Shown here: positions 54,339 to 63,206 of the stretch, piece after piece
Numbering within the stretch: the first letter of the stretch is position 1
How the letters are laid out: every line of letters starts with the position of its first letter
From: Lentilitoribacter sp. Alg239-R112
GTDB taxonomy: Bacteria; Pseudomonadota; Alphaproteobacteria; Rhizobiales; Rhizobiaceae
Assembly (NCBI RefSeq): GCF_900537175.1
Contig: NZ_LS999833.1
Span: 1,984,001 to 2,048,000, forward strand
DNA length: 64,000 nt
Direction of reading: 5' to 3'
Translations under genes and position numbers: made by a program
Notes under the pieces: generated by a model
What the model saw: the letters and a program-made list of their open reading frames with translations, nothing else
Database searches by the model: none
What the model was told of the DNA's origin: nothing

Positions 54339-55619
54339 TTATTTTTCCATCGCCGCATCGTTCGCAACCTGTACGGCCTTCAAAGCATCTTCTGCACTTT
54401 GATCACCGGACGCGACACCTGCTAACGCATTTTCTAGCGCTTCAGATACTACTGGTGAAGCCAAACGCTGGTTTTCCGCATTCGGCAACTCAGCCATGAA
54501 ACGATCATACATTTGCTTGACGTGGTCACTTACTTCGCCTTTGGGTTCATGACCTACAAAAGCCGGCAAATCATTCAGATCGTTGAGCGCTTGTTGTAGA
54601 CCAACACCGTTGGTAAGCTCCGCCAAAAACGTCCAGGCGGCATCATTGCTGGCTCCATTATTTGTCAATCCATATCCGATATCAATACCGCCTACTGGTG
54701 GACTCGAGCGGGTTGACCCTGGAACAGCAGGAAGAAAGAAATAATCAAAGCCTTCCATGTTTTCCACGTCCTGAGAAAGTGGCGGTGGAAATTTACTTTC
54801 CTGCATCCACCAAGAACCCAATGCCATCATCCCGACTTTACCTTGAGCGAGAAGTTGAGCACCAGTTGGATAGGCATGAGCACCTAGCGCTCCTTGCTGG
54901 AAGATACCGTCGTCAAACAGCCCCTTCCAGGCATTCATCGCAGACACAAGTTCTGGAGATGTCCATGGCATATCGCCAGATTGCGCTTTTTCAACTATGC
55001 CTGGCGAAAACTGGTTAGCCAACATCAAGAAGACGTTTACATTTTGCCATCCATCTGCAGCTCCTTGGAACATGGGGATCATCCCCTTGTCACTCAGTGT
55101 CGCCGCAACATTTTTCAGGTCTTCATAGGTATCAGGAACAGACAGTCCCAATTCTTCAAAAACACGTCTGTTGTACCAGATAGCCAAGACCTGAGATTCT
55201 TGTGGAACGATATAATATCCTTCATCGCCCTCAGGATTACCCATCAGCACCTGCCGACGATTGATAGGGAAGATTTTTTCACTCCAATTTTCACCCCACT
55301 CTGCCGCAGCTTTATCATTTATCGCAGTCAAATGTTTGCGATATTGCTGAGTGAGCGCACCCGGTTGAAGCCCTATGACGTCTGGTAGACTGTCAGAAGC
55401 AGCAGCAGCTCTCAACGCTGTGATATACTCGGGTGAATAGTTATAATAGGTATATTTGACATCAATGTCTGGATATTTTTCCTCAAATGCGGCTATTGAT
55501 TTTTCCATTGTACTCTGAACAAACCACGACCAGACAGTCACCTCAGTTGGCTCGGCCTGAACCGCCGTTGACGCTAGTAGCGTCGCTAATGCAGCGGCTA
55601 AATATTTCTTCTTAAACAT
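54339..55619 (-). CDS. ABC sugar-binding protein (family 1)
   Basis: 426 aa. Signal peptide MFKKKYLAAALATLLASTAV, cleaved after VQA. SBP_bac_1 features: TVWSWFVQSTMEKSIAAFEE and LAIWYNRRVFEELGL. AAGGAGGAA precedes the ATG. It belongs with the MalFGK-type genes downstream; a class I aldolase gene lies upstream in the same direction, separated by a hairpin. Confidence 0.9.
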   Translation of the reverse strand: MFKKKYLAAALATLLASTAVQAEPTEVTVWSWFVQSTMEKSIAAFEEKYPDIDVKYTYYNYSPEYITALRAAAASDSLPDVIGLQPGALTQQYRKHLTAINDKAAAEWGENWSEKIFPINRRQVLMGNPEGDEGYYIVPQESQVLAIWYNRRVFEELGLSVPDTYEDLKNVAATLSDKGMIPMFQGAADGWQNVNVFLMLANQFSPGIVEKAQSGDMPWTSPELVSAMNAWKGLFDDGIFQQGALGAHAYPTGAQLLAQGKVGMMALGSWWMQESKFPPPLSQDVENMEGFDYFFLPAVPGSTRSSPPVGGIDIGYGLTNNGASNDAAWTFLAELTNGVGLQQALNDLNDLPAFVGHEPKGEVSDHVKQMYDRFMAELPNAENQRLASPVVSEALENALAGVASGDQSAEDALKAVQVANDAAMEK

Positions 55620-55652
55620 TGTCTTCCTCCTTGTTGATAGTCTCTCCCTGTT

Positions 55653-55673
55653 CCATCGCTGTTAAAGCGATGG
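55653..55673 (-). other. Hairpin between aldolase and binding-protein genes
   Basis: CCATCGCT and AGCGATGG form a perfect 8-bp stem with a GTTAA loop, 17 bp beyond the aldolase stop and 33 bp before the binding-protein ATG. No T-run on the minus strand, so a processing or partial-termination site. Confidence 0.5.
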
Positions 55674-55690
55674 TGACATTCATTTGGCAG

Positions 55691-56692
55691 TTAAGCCATT
55701 TTTAGCGTTGGATCCGTGATTTCCAGATCTTCCTCCAAAGTCTTTTTAGACTTGATTCCCTTCTTCTTTAGCTCGTCATGGTAGAATTTAGTCGCATCCT
55801 CCGATGAAATTTCCTCTTCAACGACAAGACGCATCGTACGCACGATGTCTGGCGCGCTTTCAGCAAAGAAAATTTTGCGCCCGAACAGAGCTACGCGAGC
55901 ACCATATCGCTCGGCCTGTTGGACCATCTCCAATGTGTCTCGCGTTGTTGACGATGCCCCACCCAGTATTCCGACAATCAGATTTCCTGGGTCAAATGAT
56001 GCCAGCTCCTCTGTCGCCTTTGGACCGTTATAAACGACTTTGAGAAAAACCGGTCGATCGTGAGATGAGACACCCGCAAGGCATCTTGCAATCGCGTCAT
56101 TATTATATGTGGCAAAATCTTGATCACCAGTGGCAACTTTAAACTGGGGGTTAAACACCTCCAGAAAGTGACGAATACCGGCAGCAGATGCTTCATCCCT
56201 GAATTGAGAGTAAGCGTCTAGAGAACGACGATCCTGATCCAAATCGTTGAAAAAAGTCAACGCATATAGCCCAAGATCTGCAAGAGGCTTAACCCGATCC
56301 AATCGGGCGGAGCGGAACGGAACAGTTGGGTGGGCAATGTAACTTGCACCCCTCCAATGCCAAATGTCACTTCCGTCGTTCAATCTGATCGCCGGCGTCA
56401 CCGCCGAATTATGAAATACACCTTGAGATGCTAGTGCTTCACCAGATGATAACGACGTAAGCATAATATCAACTTGGTCGTCACGAACCATATTTTTCAT
56501 GGCATCACGGTAAACCTGCAAAGGTCTCATACGTCCGGTGGGTGCTCCATTTTTATCAAGCTCAGGCCCTGCCACACCACAACCCAGCGCCATATCCCCG
56601 TCTTTTGCATCCGCAATGATAAAATCTGCCGGACGATAATCGCCACTCTGAATTTTCCCTAGTTTGCGTTCTAATCGCTTTTCTTTCAGCAT
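55691..56692 (-). CDS. Class I aldolase of the DeoC/LacD superfamily
   Basis: 333 aa. The TIM-barrel part contains ADFIIADAKDGDMALGCGVA, RHFLEVFNPQF and PVFLKVVYNGPKATEEL, whose Lys218 is the candidate Schiff-base residue, then NLIVGILGGASSTTRDTL. Relatives include LacD tagatose-bisphosphate aldolase and YihT sulfofructose-phosphate aldolase; this one is longer. With a PfkB kinase next door it may cleave a ketose phosphate. The true substrate is not predictable. Confidence 0.78.
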   Translation of the reverse strand: MLKEKRLERKLGKIQSGDYRPADFIIADAKDGDMALGCGVAGPELDKNGAPTGRMRPLQVYRDAMKNMVRDDQVDIMLTSLSSGEALASQGVFHNSAVTPAIRLNDGSDIWHWRGASYIAHPTVPFRSARLDRVKPLADLGLYALTFFNDLDQDRRSLDAYSQFRDEASAAGIRHFLEVFNPQFKVATGDQDFATYNNDAIARCLAGVSSHDRPVFLKVVYNGPKATEELASFDPGNLIVGILGGASSTTRDTLEMVQQAERYGARVALFGRKIFFAESAPDIVRTMRLVVEEEISSEDATKFYHDELKKKGIKSKKTLEEDLEITDPTLKMA

Positions 56693-56908
56693 TTCACTAC
56701 TTTCTATCAGTTCTAATGGTACAAGTTCGCTGCCGCCTGCTCGTAATGATCGCTGCGCAACGATTGTTCAGCTTTTCAAAAAGTGGGCCGAGATATTTTA
56801 CAGTTTCCTCGTCTGCAACATTTCTCTCGAAGAGATGTAATGGTTTGCAGTTTCGTCAATACAAAAAATATTTCTTTATTTTTATATATAAAAAAACAAA
56901 CTTCCTAG

Positions 56909-56941
56909 TTAGTCAAGATGAAAGTTATTTTTTAAATTTAT
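56909..56941 (-). promoter_or_regulatory. A/T-rich motif, site (b)
   Basis: TTAGTCAAGATGAAAGTTAT followed by TTTTTTAAA, nearly identical in its first half to site (c) at 61029 (TTAGTCAAGAAAAAAGATAG). Upstream of the class I aldolase gene and downstream of the PfkB gene. Confidence 0.45.
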
Positions 56942-56978
56942 AAAAGTAAAAACTCGCTTGTGGAGGCAAAGTATCATC

Positions 56979-58019
56979 TCATTTTTCGTCCGCAGCATCG
57001 CCCCTCCAACCCAATCGTTCAGCATGTTTAAGGCAATCAGACCACAGTGAAATAGCTTCAGTAGCTGATGAACTTAGTAATGACCGTGCAGAAACAGCGT
57101 GTCCAAGCCGCAATGCGGATTCAATGTCCCAATTTTCATGCATCGCATAGAAAAACCCAGCAGCAAATGCATCACCTGCTCCATTCGAGCTGACTACATT
57201 TTCTGCCGGAACACGGACCGAAGGCTGATAAAATATCTGCCCCGATCGGGTTCCGGCAACCGCACCTTCCGGGTAATGTGCAACAATGATTTTAATATTG
57301 GTACGATCAAGTAATATCGTGATAGCTCGCACCAAAGCATCGCGACGAGCAGACCCTTCTTTCGGCAACTCAATCCCAGCAAGTGCACCTAATTCAAAAT
57401 CGTTCACCACGAGATAATCCAGATAATCCAAACAAGGTCCTGCCAGTTTACGCAATCGGTCAGGGGCGATACTCATCAATTCTAGATTGGTTTCTAGACC
57501 ATGCTCCTTTGCCAACCGCAATAATGTGGACCACCCGTTTTGACCATCTTCATCAATTTTGTCGAGGAGTGCATGCGCACCAGGCAAACCAAGATGCAGC
57601 ATGCGCGCGCTTGTCTTGGCGAAATCAAAGTGTTTGACATCAAGTGTGCTTGAGACACCTGCATCATATGCGTGAGTTCGTCTTTGCGTTTTTTCTGCGA
57701 GAAACGCAATCGCCCAGTGAGTTGGATGCCCGGCGACCTGACGCAGTTGTCGCGTATCGATTGACAAATCATTTGCCAGTTGAAGCAACAAGTCACCATG
57801 GTCATCATTTCCAACCACGCCAATCGTTTCTACATGAGTATCCGGATTAAGTCGCTTTATATCAGCGGCAAAATTGAAACCGGAACCACCGCCATGTGTG
57901 CTTAACTCCGTTACCGCTGTGGAGGACTCTTCATCCGGCCAACTGTCCATCAACATATTTCGGTCGACACACCAGGTTCCACCTGTCAAGAAACCACGTC
58001 TTACTGCTGTCATTGTCAT
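56979..58019 (-). CDS. PfkB-family carbohydrate kinase
   Basis: 346 aa. N-terminal GGGSGFNFAADIKRL (sugar binding) and C-terminal VVSSNGAGDAFAAGFFYAMH with the catalytic Asp. The ribokinase fold phosphorylates fructose-like sugars or their phosphates. It follows the FrcA-like ATPase gene (46-bp gap) in the same direction, so it probably phosphorylates the sugar that importer delivers. ATG 58013, two codons in, is an equally good start. Confidence 0.88.
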   Translation of the reverse strand: MTMTAVRRGFLTGGTWCVDRNMLMDSWPDEESSTAVTELSTHGGGSGFNFAADIKRLNPDTHVETIGVVGNDDHGDLLLQLANDLSIDTRQLRQVAGHPTHWAIAFLAEKTQRRTHAYDAGVSSTLDVKHFDFAKTSARMLHLGLPGAHALLDKIDEDGQNGWSTLLRLAKEHGLETNLELMSIAPDRLRKLAGPCLDYLDYLVVNDFELGALAGIELPKEGSARRDALVRAITILLDRTNIKIIVAHYPEGAVAGTRSGQIFYQPSVRVPAENVVSSNGAGDAFAAGFFYAMHENWDIESALRLGHAVSARSLLSSSATEAISLWSDCLKHAERLGWRGDAADEK

Positions 58020-58065
58020 TGTCCCGTTACTTAAATGTAGTACAGATCATCCACTAAGAGTGCCC

Positions 58066-58836
58066 TCATAAACTTTGCGGGATCTGCATAGCGCCTGTCA
58101 TAATTGCCACGGCGTCATTCATCGAGATGTCACTTGAATTCTCCAACGCCACACGTTTGCCGAGACGGTGGATGTGAACACGATCGGACACTTCGAAAAG
58201 ATGTGGCATATTATGGCTAATTAGAACCACGGAAACACCTTTGTCTCGAATATTGGCGATCAAATCGAGTACTCTGCCGCTCTCCTTCACGCCAAGTGCA
58301 GCAGTGGGTTCATCCATAATAACAACTTTGCCACCAAACGCTGTGGAGCGCGCAATGGCTACCCCCTGACGCTGCCCGCCAGATAAAGTTTCCACCGACT
58401 GGCCAATATTCTGGACCGTTAAAATCCCTAAATCCGACAAGTGTTTTTTTGCAGCGCTCCGCATTCGTTTCTTGTCAAGCTGCTGACCAAACTTACCTCG
58501 CCAACCCGAAACAAGTAACTCACGTCCCAAATACATATTGTCAATAATCGACAAAGCTGGCGCCAATGCTAGATTCTGGTAAACCGTTTCAATGCCAGCG
58601 CGCCGTGCATCTAATGGGCTTTTGAAACTGACAAGCTCTTCTTCCAAATAAATTTGCCCATCATCAGGAATAACTGCGCCGGAAAGTGTTTTAATCAGGG
58701 TAGATTTTCCCGCTCCATTATCCCCAATAATACCAAGGATCTCTCCTTTTCGAAGCTCAAAGTCTGCTCCATCAATTGCAACAACATGACCGTAAGATTT
58801 TCTGATATTTGTCGCGCGTAAAATTGTCTCCGTCAC
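58066..58836 (-). CDS. ABC importer ATPase, single domain (FrcA type)
   Basis: 256 aa, one ATPase domain rather than the fused double domain of RbsA. Walker A GDNGAGKSTLIKTL, signature LSGGQRQGVAIAR, Walker B VVIMDEPTAALGVKE. This short form is typical of the alphaproteobacterial FrcBCA fructose importers. Overlaps the permease gene by four bases. Confidence 0.9.
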   Translation of the reverse strand: MTETILRATNIRKSYGHVVAIDGADFELRKGEILGIIGDNGAGKSTLIKTLSGAVIPDDGQIYLEEELVSFKSPLDARRAGIETVYQNLALAPALSIIDNMYLGRELLVSGWRGKFGQQLDKKRMRSAAKKHLSDLGILTVQNIGQSVETLSGGQRQGVAIARSTAFGGKVVIMDEPTAALGVKESGRVLDLIANIRDKGVSVVLISHNMPHLFEVSDRVHIHRLGKRVALENSSDISMNDAVAIMTGAMQIPQSL

Positions 58837-59843
58837 GTCGTCGTCCCCCGAATACGTTGGTCAAGAGCAACGGCAATGATGATGAGGAAGCCAATGGTAA
58901 ATTCCTGCCAAAGAACATCTAAACCCGCCAGAGCCAAACCATTTTGAAACACGCCAACAATCAGAGCGCCTATCATGGTACCCAAAATTGCACCTCGCCC
59001 ACCAAACAGGCTGGTTCCTCCGATCACAACGGCAGTGATGGAGTCCAGATTGGTCATCCCCCCACTCAGGGGGCTAACGGCACCAATCCGACCAATCAAC
59101 AACCAACCAGCAACACCACAAATTACACCTGCTAAGGTATAGGTGAACAAAATCACCTTAGTAGAATTGATGCCAGATAATCGCGACGCTTCAATATCGT
59201 CGCCGACGGCATAAATATGCCGCCCCATTGGCGTTGAACGCAACATGTACAGAAGAAGCAGAGCGGTCAAAACCATAATGGCAGAGCCATACATTATCTG
59301 CGAACCCGAACCAAAACTGAACGTTTGTCCAGCCCATTGAAGAAGTGAGGCCTGCGCCTCTACATCTTGGCTGCGGAGTGTCTCACCCTTAGACCAAAAC
59401 TGTATGATCGCGCTAAAAATGCTCCAGGTTCCAAGCGTGACGATGAAGGGTGGTAACCGTAAGAGTGTCACAAGTGCCCCATTGAACAGCCCACACCCGC
59501 CACCGACAGCAACTCCTGTCAGAAGTGCTAATTCGGGAGGCAAGCCATTTACCAACGCCAGTCGCCCTATGGCAATCGAGCTAAGGACCATGATTGCTCC
59601 CACAGAAAGATCAATCCCTGCGGTAAGAATGATTAGTGTTTGAGCCAGACCAACCATTGCAATAATCGTGACCTGTTTTAAAACAAGCGAAAGATTGAAC
59701 GGGTGAAAAAACCGATCCCCCACCATGAACGCAAAAATCAAGACGGCCAACCCTAAAATGCCAAGCGGGATCATCGTAGGATTGGCCATTAAAAAGTTAG
59801 TCACGCGGACCAACCCTGTGCGGCTGACAGCAGGTTCTTTCAT
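58833..59843 (-). CDS. ABC importer permease (RbsC/FrcC type)
   Basis: 336 aa with about ten helices. ILTAGIDLSVGAIMVLSSIA and VIGGTSLFGGRGAILGTMIG are signatures of the ribose/fructose permease family (BPD_transp_2). One homodimeric subunit serves the whole channel. It follows the binding-protein gene after a strong hairpin. Confidence 0.92.
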   Translation of the reverse strand: MKEPAVSRTGLVRVTNFLMANPTMIPLGILGLAVLIFAFMVGDRFFHPFNLSLVLKQVTIIAMVGLAQTLIILTAGIDLSVGAIMVLSSIAIGRLALVNGLPPELALLTGVAVGGGCGLFNGALVTLLRLPPFIVTLGTWSIFSAIIQFWSKGETLRSQDVEAQASLLQWAGQTFSFGSGSQIMYGSAIMVLTALLLLYMLRSTPMGRHIYAVGDDIEASRLSGINSTKVILFTYTLAGVICGVAGWLLIGRIGAVSPLSGGMTNLDSITAVVIGGTSLFGGRGAILGTMIGALIVGVFQNGLALAGLDVLWQEFTIGFLIIIAVALDQRIRGTTT

Positions 59844-59875
59844 GCATACCTCTTATGAAGATGAAAACAAATAGA

Positions 59876-59897
59876 AGGGGCGCTCTATAGCGCCCCT
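59876..59897 (-). other. Intercistronic hairpin after the FrcB-like gene
   Basis: AGGGGCGCT and AGCGCCCCT, a perfect 9-bp GC-rich stem with a CTAT loop, directly behind the binding-protein stop. On the minus strand no U-run follows. Typical of mRNA-stabilising hairpins behind receptor genes. Confidence 0.7.
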
Positions 59898-59902
59898 AGT
59901 AA

Positions 59903-60934
59903 TTAGCCCCAGCAAAGCTTTAGCGCTTCCTCGGAGGAAATAGAAGCTATCCCCTTCACAGGCGCATCCGTGACAAGCTGCACACCAGTGTTGTAAAAAT
60001 CGAGCCCGTCGCTGTTTTCAGGAAGCTTGCCTGTTTTGGCATATTCCACAACAGCCTCAACACCTAAGGAAGCCATTAGAAGCGGAAATTGCATCGATGT
60101 TGCATCGATCACGCCATCTCGAACATTTTCAACACCTGGACAACCACCATCTACCGATGTCAGCAGAATGTCGTCAGCAGATTTTCCAGCAGACTTAAGT
60201 GCCTGCCAGGCACCTGCGGCAGCTGGTTCATTGATCGTATACACAACGTTGACATTGTAATCACGTTGGAGCAACGTTTCCATAGCTGTGAGGCCGCCCT
60301 CTTCACTGCCACCGGTAACCTGATGACCAACTATACGATCATCTTCCTCATCGCCTCGACGATCCGGGTTTTTAATATCAAATCCGAAGCCTGCCATGAA
60401 CCCCTGATCTCGCAAAACATCTACTGTCGGCTGACTTTCATGTGCATCAAGCAAGGCAACCCGCGCATTCTTGGTCCCTTCATCACCCAGTGTCGCAGCG
60501 GCCCACGCACCTATTAAACGACCAGCTTCAAAATTGTCAGTCGCAAAAGTTGAATCAGCCGCTTCGATTGGCTCGAGAGGTGTATCTAGCGCGATCACAA
60601 GAATACCTGCGTCACGCGCCCGTTTGATAGTTGGTACAATCGCCTTGGTATCATTTGCAAGGATCAAAATCCCTTTAGCACCTGATGAAATCAGATTTTC
60701 GACTGCCGATACCTGCGTCTCATTATCTCCGTCATAATCACCTGCATAAGCTTGCAACTCAACGCCAAGCTCTTTCGCCTTTGCCTCAGCGCCTTCTCTC
60801 ATTTTAACAAAAAACGGATTGTTATTCGTTTTCGTAATCAACCCTATTAGAACATCATCGGCAGCATTTACAGGCGCAGTTAATCCCCATGTCGCCGCAA
60901 ATGCGATTGCTGTACTCAACATTAACTTCTTCAT
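59903..60934 (-). CDS. Periplasmic sugar-binding protein, FrcB/RbsB family
   Basis: 343 aa from ATG 60934 (GGGAGA upstream), which gives the signal peptide [20 protein letters not shown] (cleaved after VNA); the frame is open 34 codons further. Mature start [20 protein letters not shown], then [34 protein letters not shown] and [12 protein letters not shown], with a C-terminal Cys-Trp-Gly. The pattern is that of rhizobial fructose-binding FrcB as I remember it. Ligand is likely fructose or a similar ketose/pentose. Confidence 0.9.
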   Translation of the reverse strand: MKKLMLSTAIAFAATWGLTAPVNAADDVLIGLITKTNNNPFFVKMREGAEAKAKELGVELQAYAGDYDGDNETQVSAVENLISSGAKGILILANDTKAIVPTIKRARDAGILVIALDTPLEPIEAADSTFATDNFEAGRLIGAWAAATLGDEGTKNARVALLDAHESQPTVDVLRDQGFMAGFGFDIKNPDRRGDEEDDRIVGHQVTGGSEEGGLTAMETLLQRDYNVNVVYTINEPAAAGAWQALKSAGKSADDILLTSVDGGCPGVENVRDGVIDATSMQFPLLMASLGVEAVVEYAKTGKLPENSDGLDFYNTGVQLVTDAPVKGIASISSEEALKLCWG

Positions 60935-61259
60935 AATTTTTCTCCCAATACTATTTGTAGTTTGAAACGAAATCAGGGAATGCCTGATCAGTTTTCCTGA
61001 TCGTTTAATAAAAAAATATTTCTCATTGTTAGTCAAGAAAAAAGATAGTTTTTTATACGCTATGTAGATAATGTTCCATTATTTTACACTGATCGCACGC
61101 CTTGTAATTGCCGTAGATATGATGATTGAGGTAGCTGGATTTTGACCTCAGGCATTGACGATCTGATTGCTGCTATTCTGCCAAGTCGATCACTGACAGA
61201 ATGTTAAGTATTCTAATTGGTTCTGTCGCGACGTTCTGGAAAACCAATGGATTCTGATA
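60935..61259. promoter_or_regulatory. Upstream region of the FrcBCA-like operon
   Basis: 325 bp between same-strand operons without a convincing gene. It contains site (c) of the shared motif (see next entry) and a dyad CAGGGAATGCCTG near 60970. Nothing else recognised. Confidence 0.45.
61029..61061 (-). promoter_or_regulatory. A/T-rich motif, site (c)
   Basis: TTAGTCAAGAAAAAAGATAG followed by TTTTTTATAC, ~95 bp before the FrcB-like ATG. Matches site (b) at 56909 and loosely sites (a) and (d). Candidate operator of an RpiR regulator. Confidence 0.45.
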
Positions 61260-62336
61260 CTATGAATTGGGTTGCCAATCCAATCTTAAACCGCTCTGCT
61301 TATCAAACAGGTGCATTCCAGAAAATTGAGGTGCAAGATTAATTGTTTTTCCCACTTCCAGTGGACGGCGGTCGCGAATTAGGGACGTAAATCTTGATCC
61401 CGATGCAGAAACGACAACCACTGTTTCGCTTCCCATGGGTTCCAGACTTTCAATAATACATGCGGCCCCTTGGCCTTCTTCGACCAAATCCAAGCTTTCT
61501 GGTCGCAGGCCACAGACGATTTCATGCGGTAGGTTTTCAGGATGTTCATTTCCCGGCCATGCAAACAATGTCCCAGCAAAAGTTATCCCGTTGCGGTCAG
61601 TTTCAGCGGGAAATATATTCATGGCAGGAGACCCAATAAACCCGGCAACGAAGATACTCTGCGGGGTATCGTAAACGTCTAAGGGGTGACCAACTTGCTG
61701 AATCATTCCATCGTGCATGACTACAACTCTGTCGCCCATCGTCATCGCCTCAATTTGGTCGTGGGTAACATATATGGAGGTCGTGCGAAGCCTATTGTGT
61801 AGCGCTTTAATTTCTGTACGCATCTCGACACGTAGTTTTGCATCAAGATTGGAGAGCGGTTCATCAAATAAAAACACCTCCGGGTTCCGCACAATTGCAC
61901 GTCCCATGGCAACGCGTTGTCGTTGTCCTCCTGATAAGGCACGAGGCTTTCTGTCGAGGAGAGGAGTAAGCTCTAATAATTTCGCTGCATCATTGACCCG
62001 GCGGTCCATTTCCGCCTTAGGCGTTTTTCGAAGTCGCAAACTGAATTCAATATTTTGTCGTACTGTTTTATGTGGGTAGAGTGCATAGTTCTGGAAAACC
62101 ATAGCTATATCGCGGTTTTTAGCCGGAACGTTATTCACCTTCCTTTCGCCAATATGAATATCGCCTGCGGTTATGTTTTCCAATCCGGCAATCATGCGCA
62201 GAAGCGTCGATTTCCCGCAACCTGAGGGGCCAACGAGAACCACAAATTCACCATCTAAAATTTCAAGGTTCAGATTCTGAATGACCTTGGTTGCAGCATA
62301 ACTTTTTTTAAGATTAGACAATGTAACTGATGCCAT
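61260..62336 (-). CDS. ABC sugar importer ATPase (UgpC/MalK type)
   Basis: 358 aa. Walker [14 protein letters not shown], signature [13 protein letters not shown], Walker [32 protein letters not shown]-terminus. GGGGAGAGG precedes the ATG. It follows two permease genes; the receptor gene must lie right of the window. Confidence 0.92.
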   Translation of the reverse strand: MASVTLSNLKKSYAATKVIQNLNLEILDGEFVVLVGPSGCGKSTLLRMIAGLENITAGDIHIGERKVNNVPAKNRDIAMVFQNYALYPHKTVRQNIEFSLRLRKTPKAEMDRRVNDAAKLLELTPLLDRKPRALSGGQRQRVAMGRAIVRNPEVFLFDEPLSNLDAKLRVEMRTEIKALHNRLRTTSIYVTHDQIEAMTMGDRVVVMHDGMIQQVGHPLDVYDTPQSIFVAGFIGSPAMNIFPAETDRNGITFAGTLFAWPGNEHPENLPHEIVCGLRPESLDLVEEGQGAACIIESLEPMGSETVVVVSASGSRFTSLIRDRRPLEVGKTINLAPQFSGMHLFDKQSGLRLDWQPNS

Positions 62337-62366
62337 CGCTATTCCTCTCCCCTAAATTACTTTACT

Positions 62367-63206
62367 TTATTTGACCGCGCCACTTGTTAGACCATTCACA
62401 ATCTGTCGTTCGAAAAGCAGGTACAATAGCAAAATGGGGACAATTGTTGTGATTGTAAAAGCATTGATCAGTGGCCAATCGGTGAGCCCCATATTGTCGC
62501 GCATAGCATATAGTTGATACGGTAACGTGCGCATATCACTGGACGATGTGAAGGCAAGAACAAACGGAAACTCATTCCACGATTCGCGTAGTGACAAAAT
62601 TCCAGCGGTAACTACGCCTGGTATTGAGATCGGAACAACAACCTTCCAAATTCGTTGCCAAATAGAGGCCCCGTCGATTGCAGCTGCTTCTTCCAATTCC
62701 ATTGGGACGGCTTGAAAGAACCCGATCAATATCCAAGTTGCCATCGGCACTGCGGTCGCCGTATATGTAACAAGTAATACCGAGTAGGTGTCCAGCAAGT
62801 CCAATTTTGCAATAACATCGAACAAAGGAATTATTAAGCTGGCACGCGGAAGAATACGTGGCACGAGAATGAATAGTAGCAGGATGTGCCGCCATGCAAA
62901 TGCATATCTTGCAAACCCGTAGGCAGCCAGCACTGAAAAGAATAATGTTAATACGGTAGAGGATATTGCAAGATAAAAACTATTTGCGAGTAATCGAGGA
63001 AAACCATCGGATGTGACGACTTTGCCATAATTACTAAAAGTGGGGTTTTCTGGAATGAAGCCCTCAGAATATAATGTGAGAGGAGTTTTTAGTGATGCAG
63101 AAAACGACCAGAGGATTGGCAGAACTGCCCAAATTGTAAGCACTATCAACATAGACCATGCGATGATGCGAGTTTGGGTCGAAGCAGGACGAGAATCATT
63201 TGCCAT
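62367..63206 (-). CDS. ABC sugar permease (MalG type)
   Basis: 279 aa, six helices, EAA loop LEEAAAIDGASIWQRIWKVV, C-terminus ERQIVNGLTSGAVK. Overlaps the MalF-type gene by 11 bases. Confidence 0.92.
   Translation of the reverse strand: MANDSRPASTQTRIIAWSMLIVLTIWAVLPILWSFSASLKTPLTLYSEGFIPENPTFSNYGKVVTSDGFPRLLANSFYLAISSTVLTLFFSVLAAYGFARYAFAWRHILLLFILVPRILPRASLIIPLFDVIAKLDLLDTYSVLLVTYTATAVPMATWILIGFFQAVPMELEEAAAIDGASIWQRIWKVVVPISIPGVVTAGILSLRESWNEFPFVLAFTSSSDMRTLPYQLYAMRDNMGLTDWPLINAFTITTIVPILLLYLLFERQIVNGLTSGAVK

Noticed and set aside
61100..61250. Possible gene fragment in the gap before the FrcB-like operon
   Set aside because: All frames are short and nothing recognisable could be read; not reported as a pseudogene.
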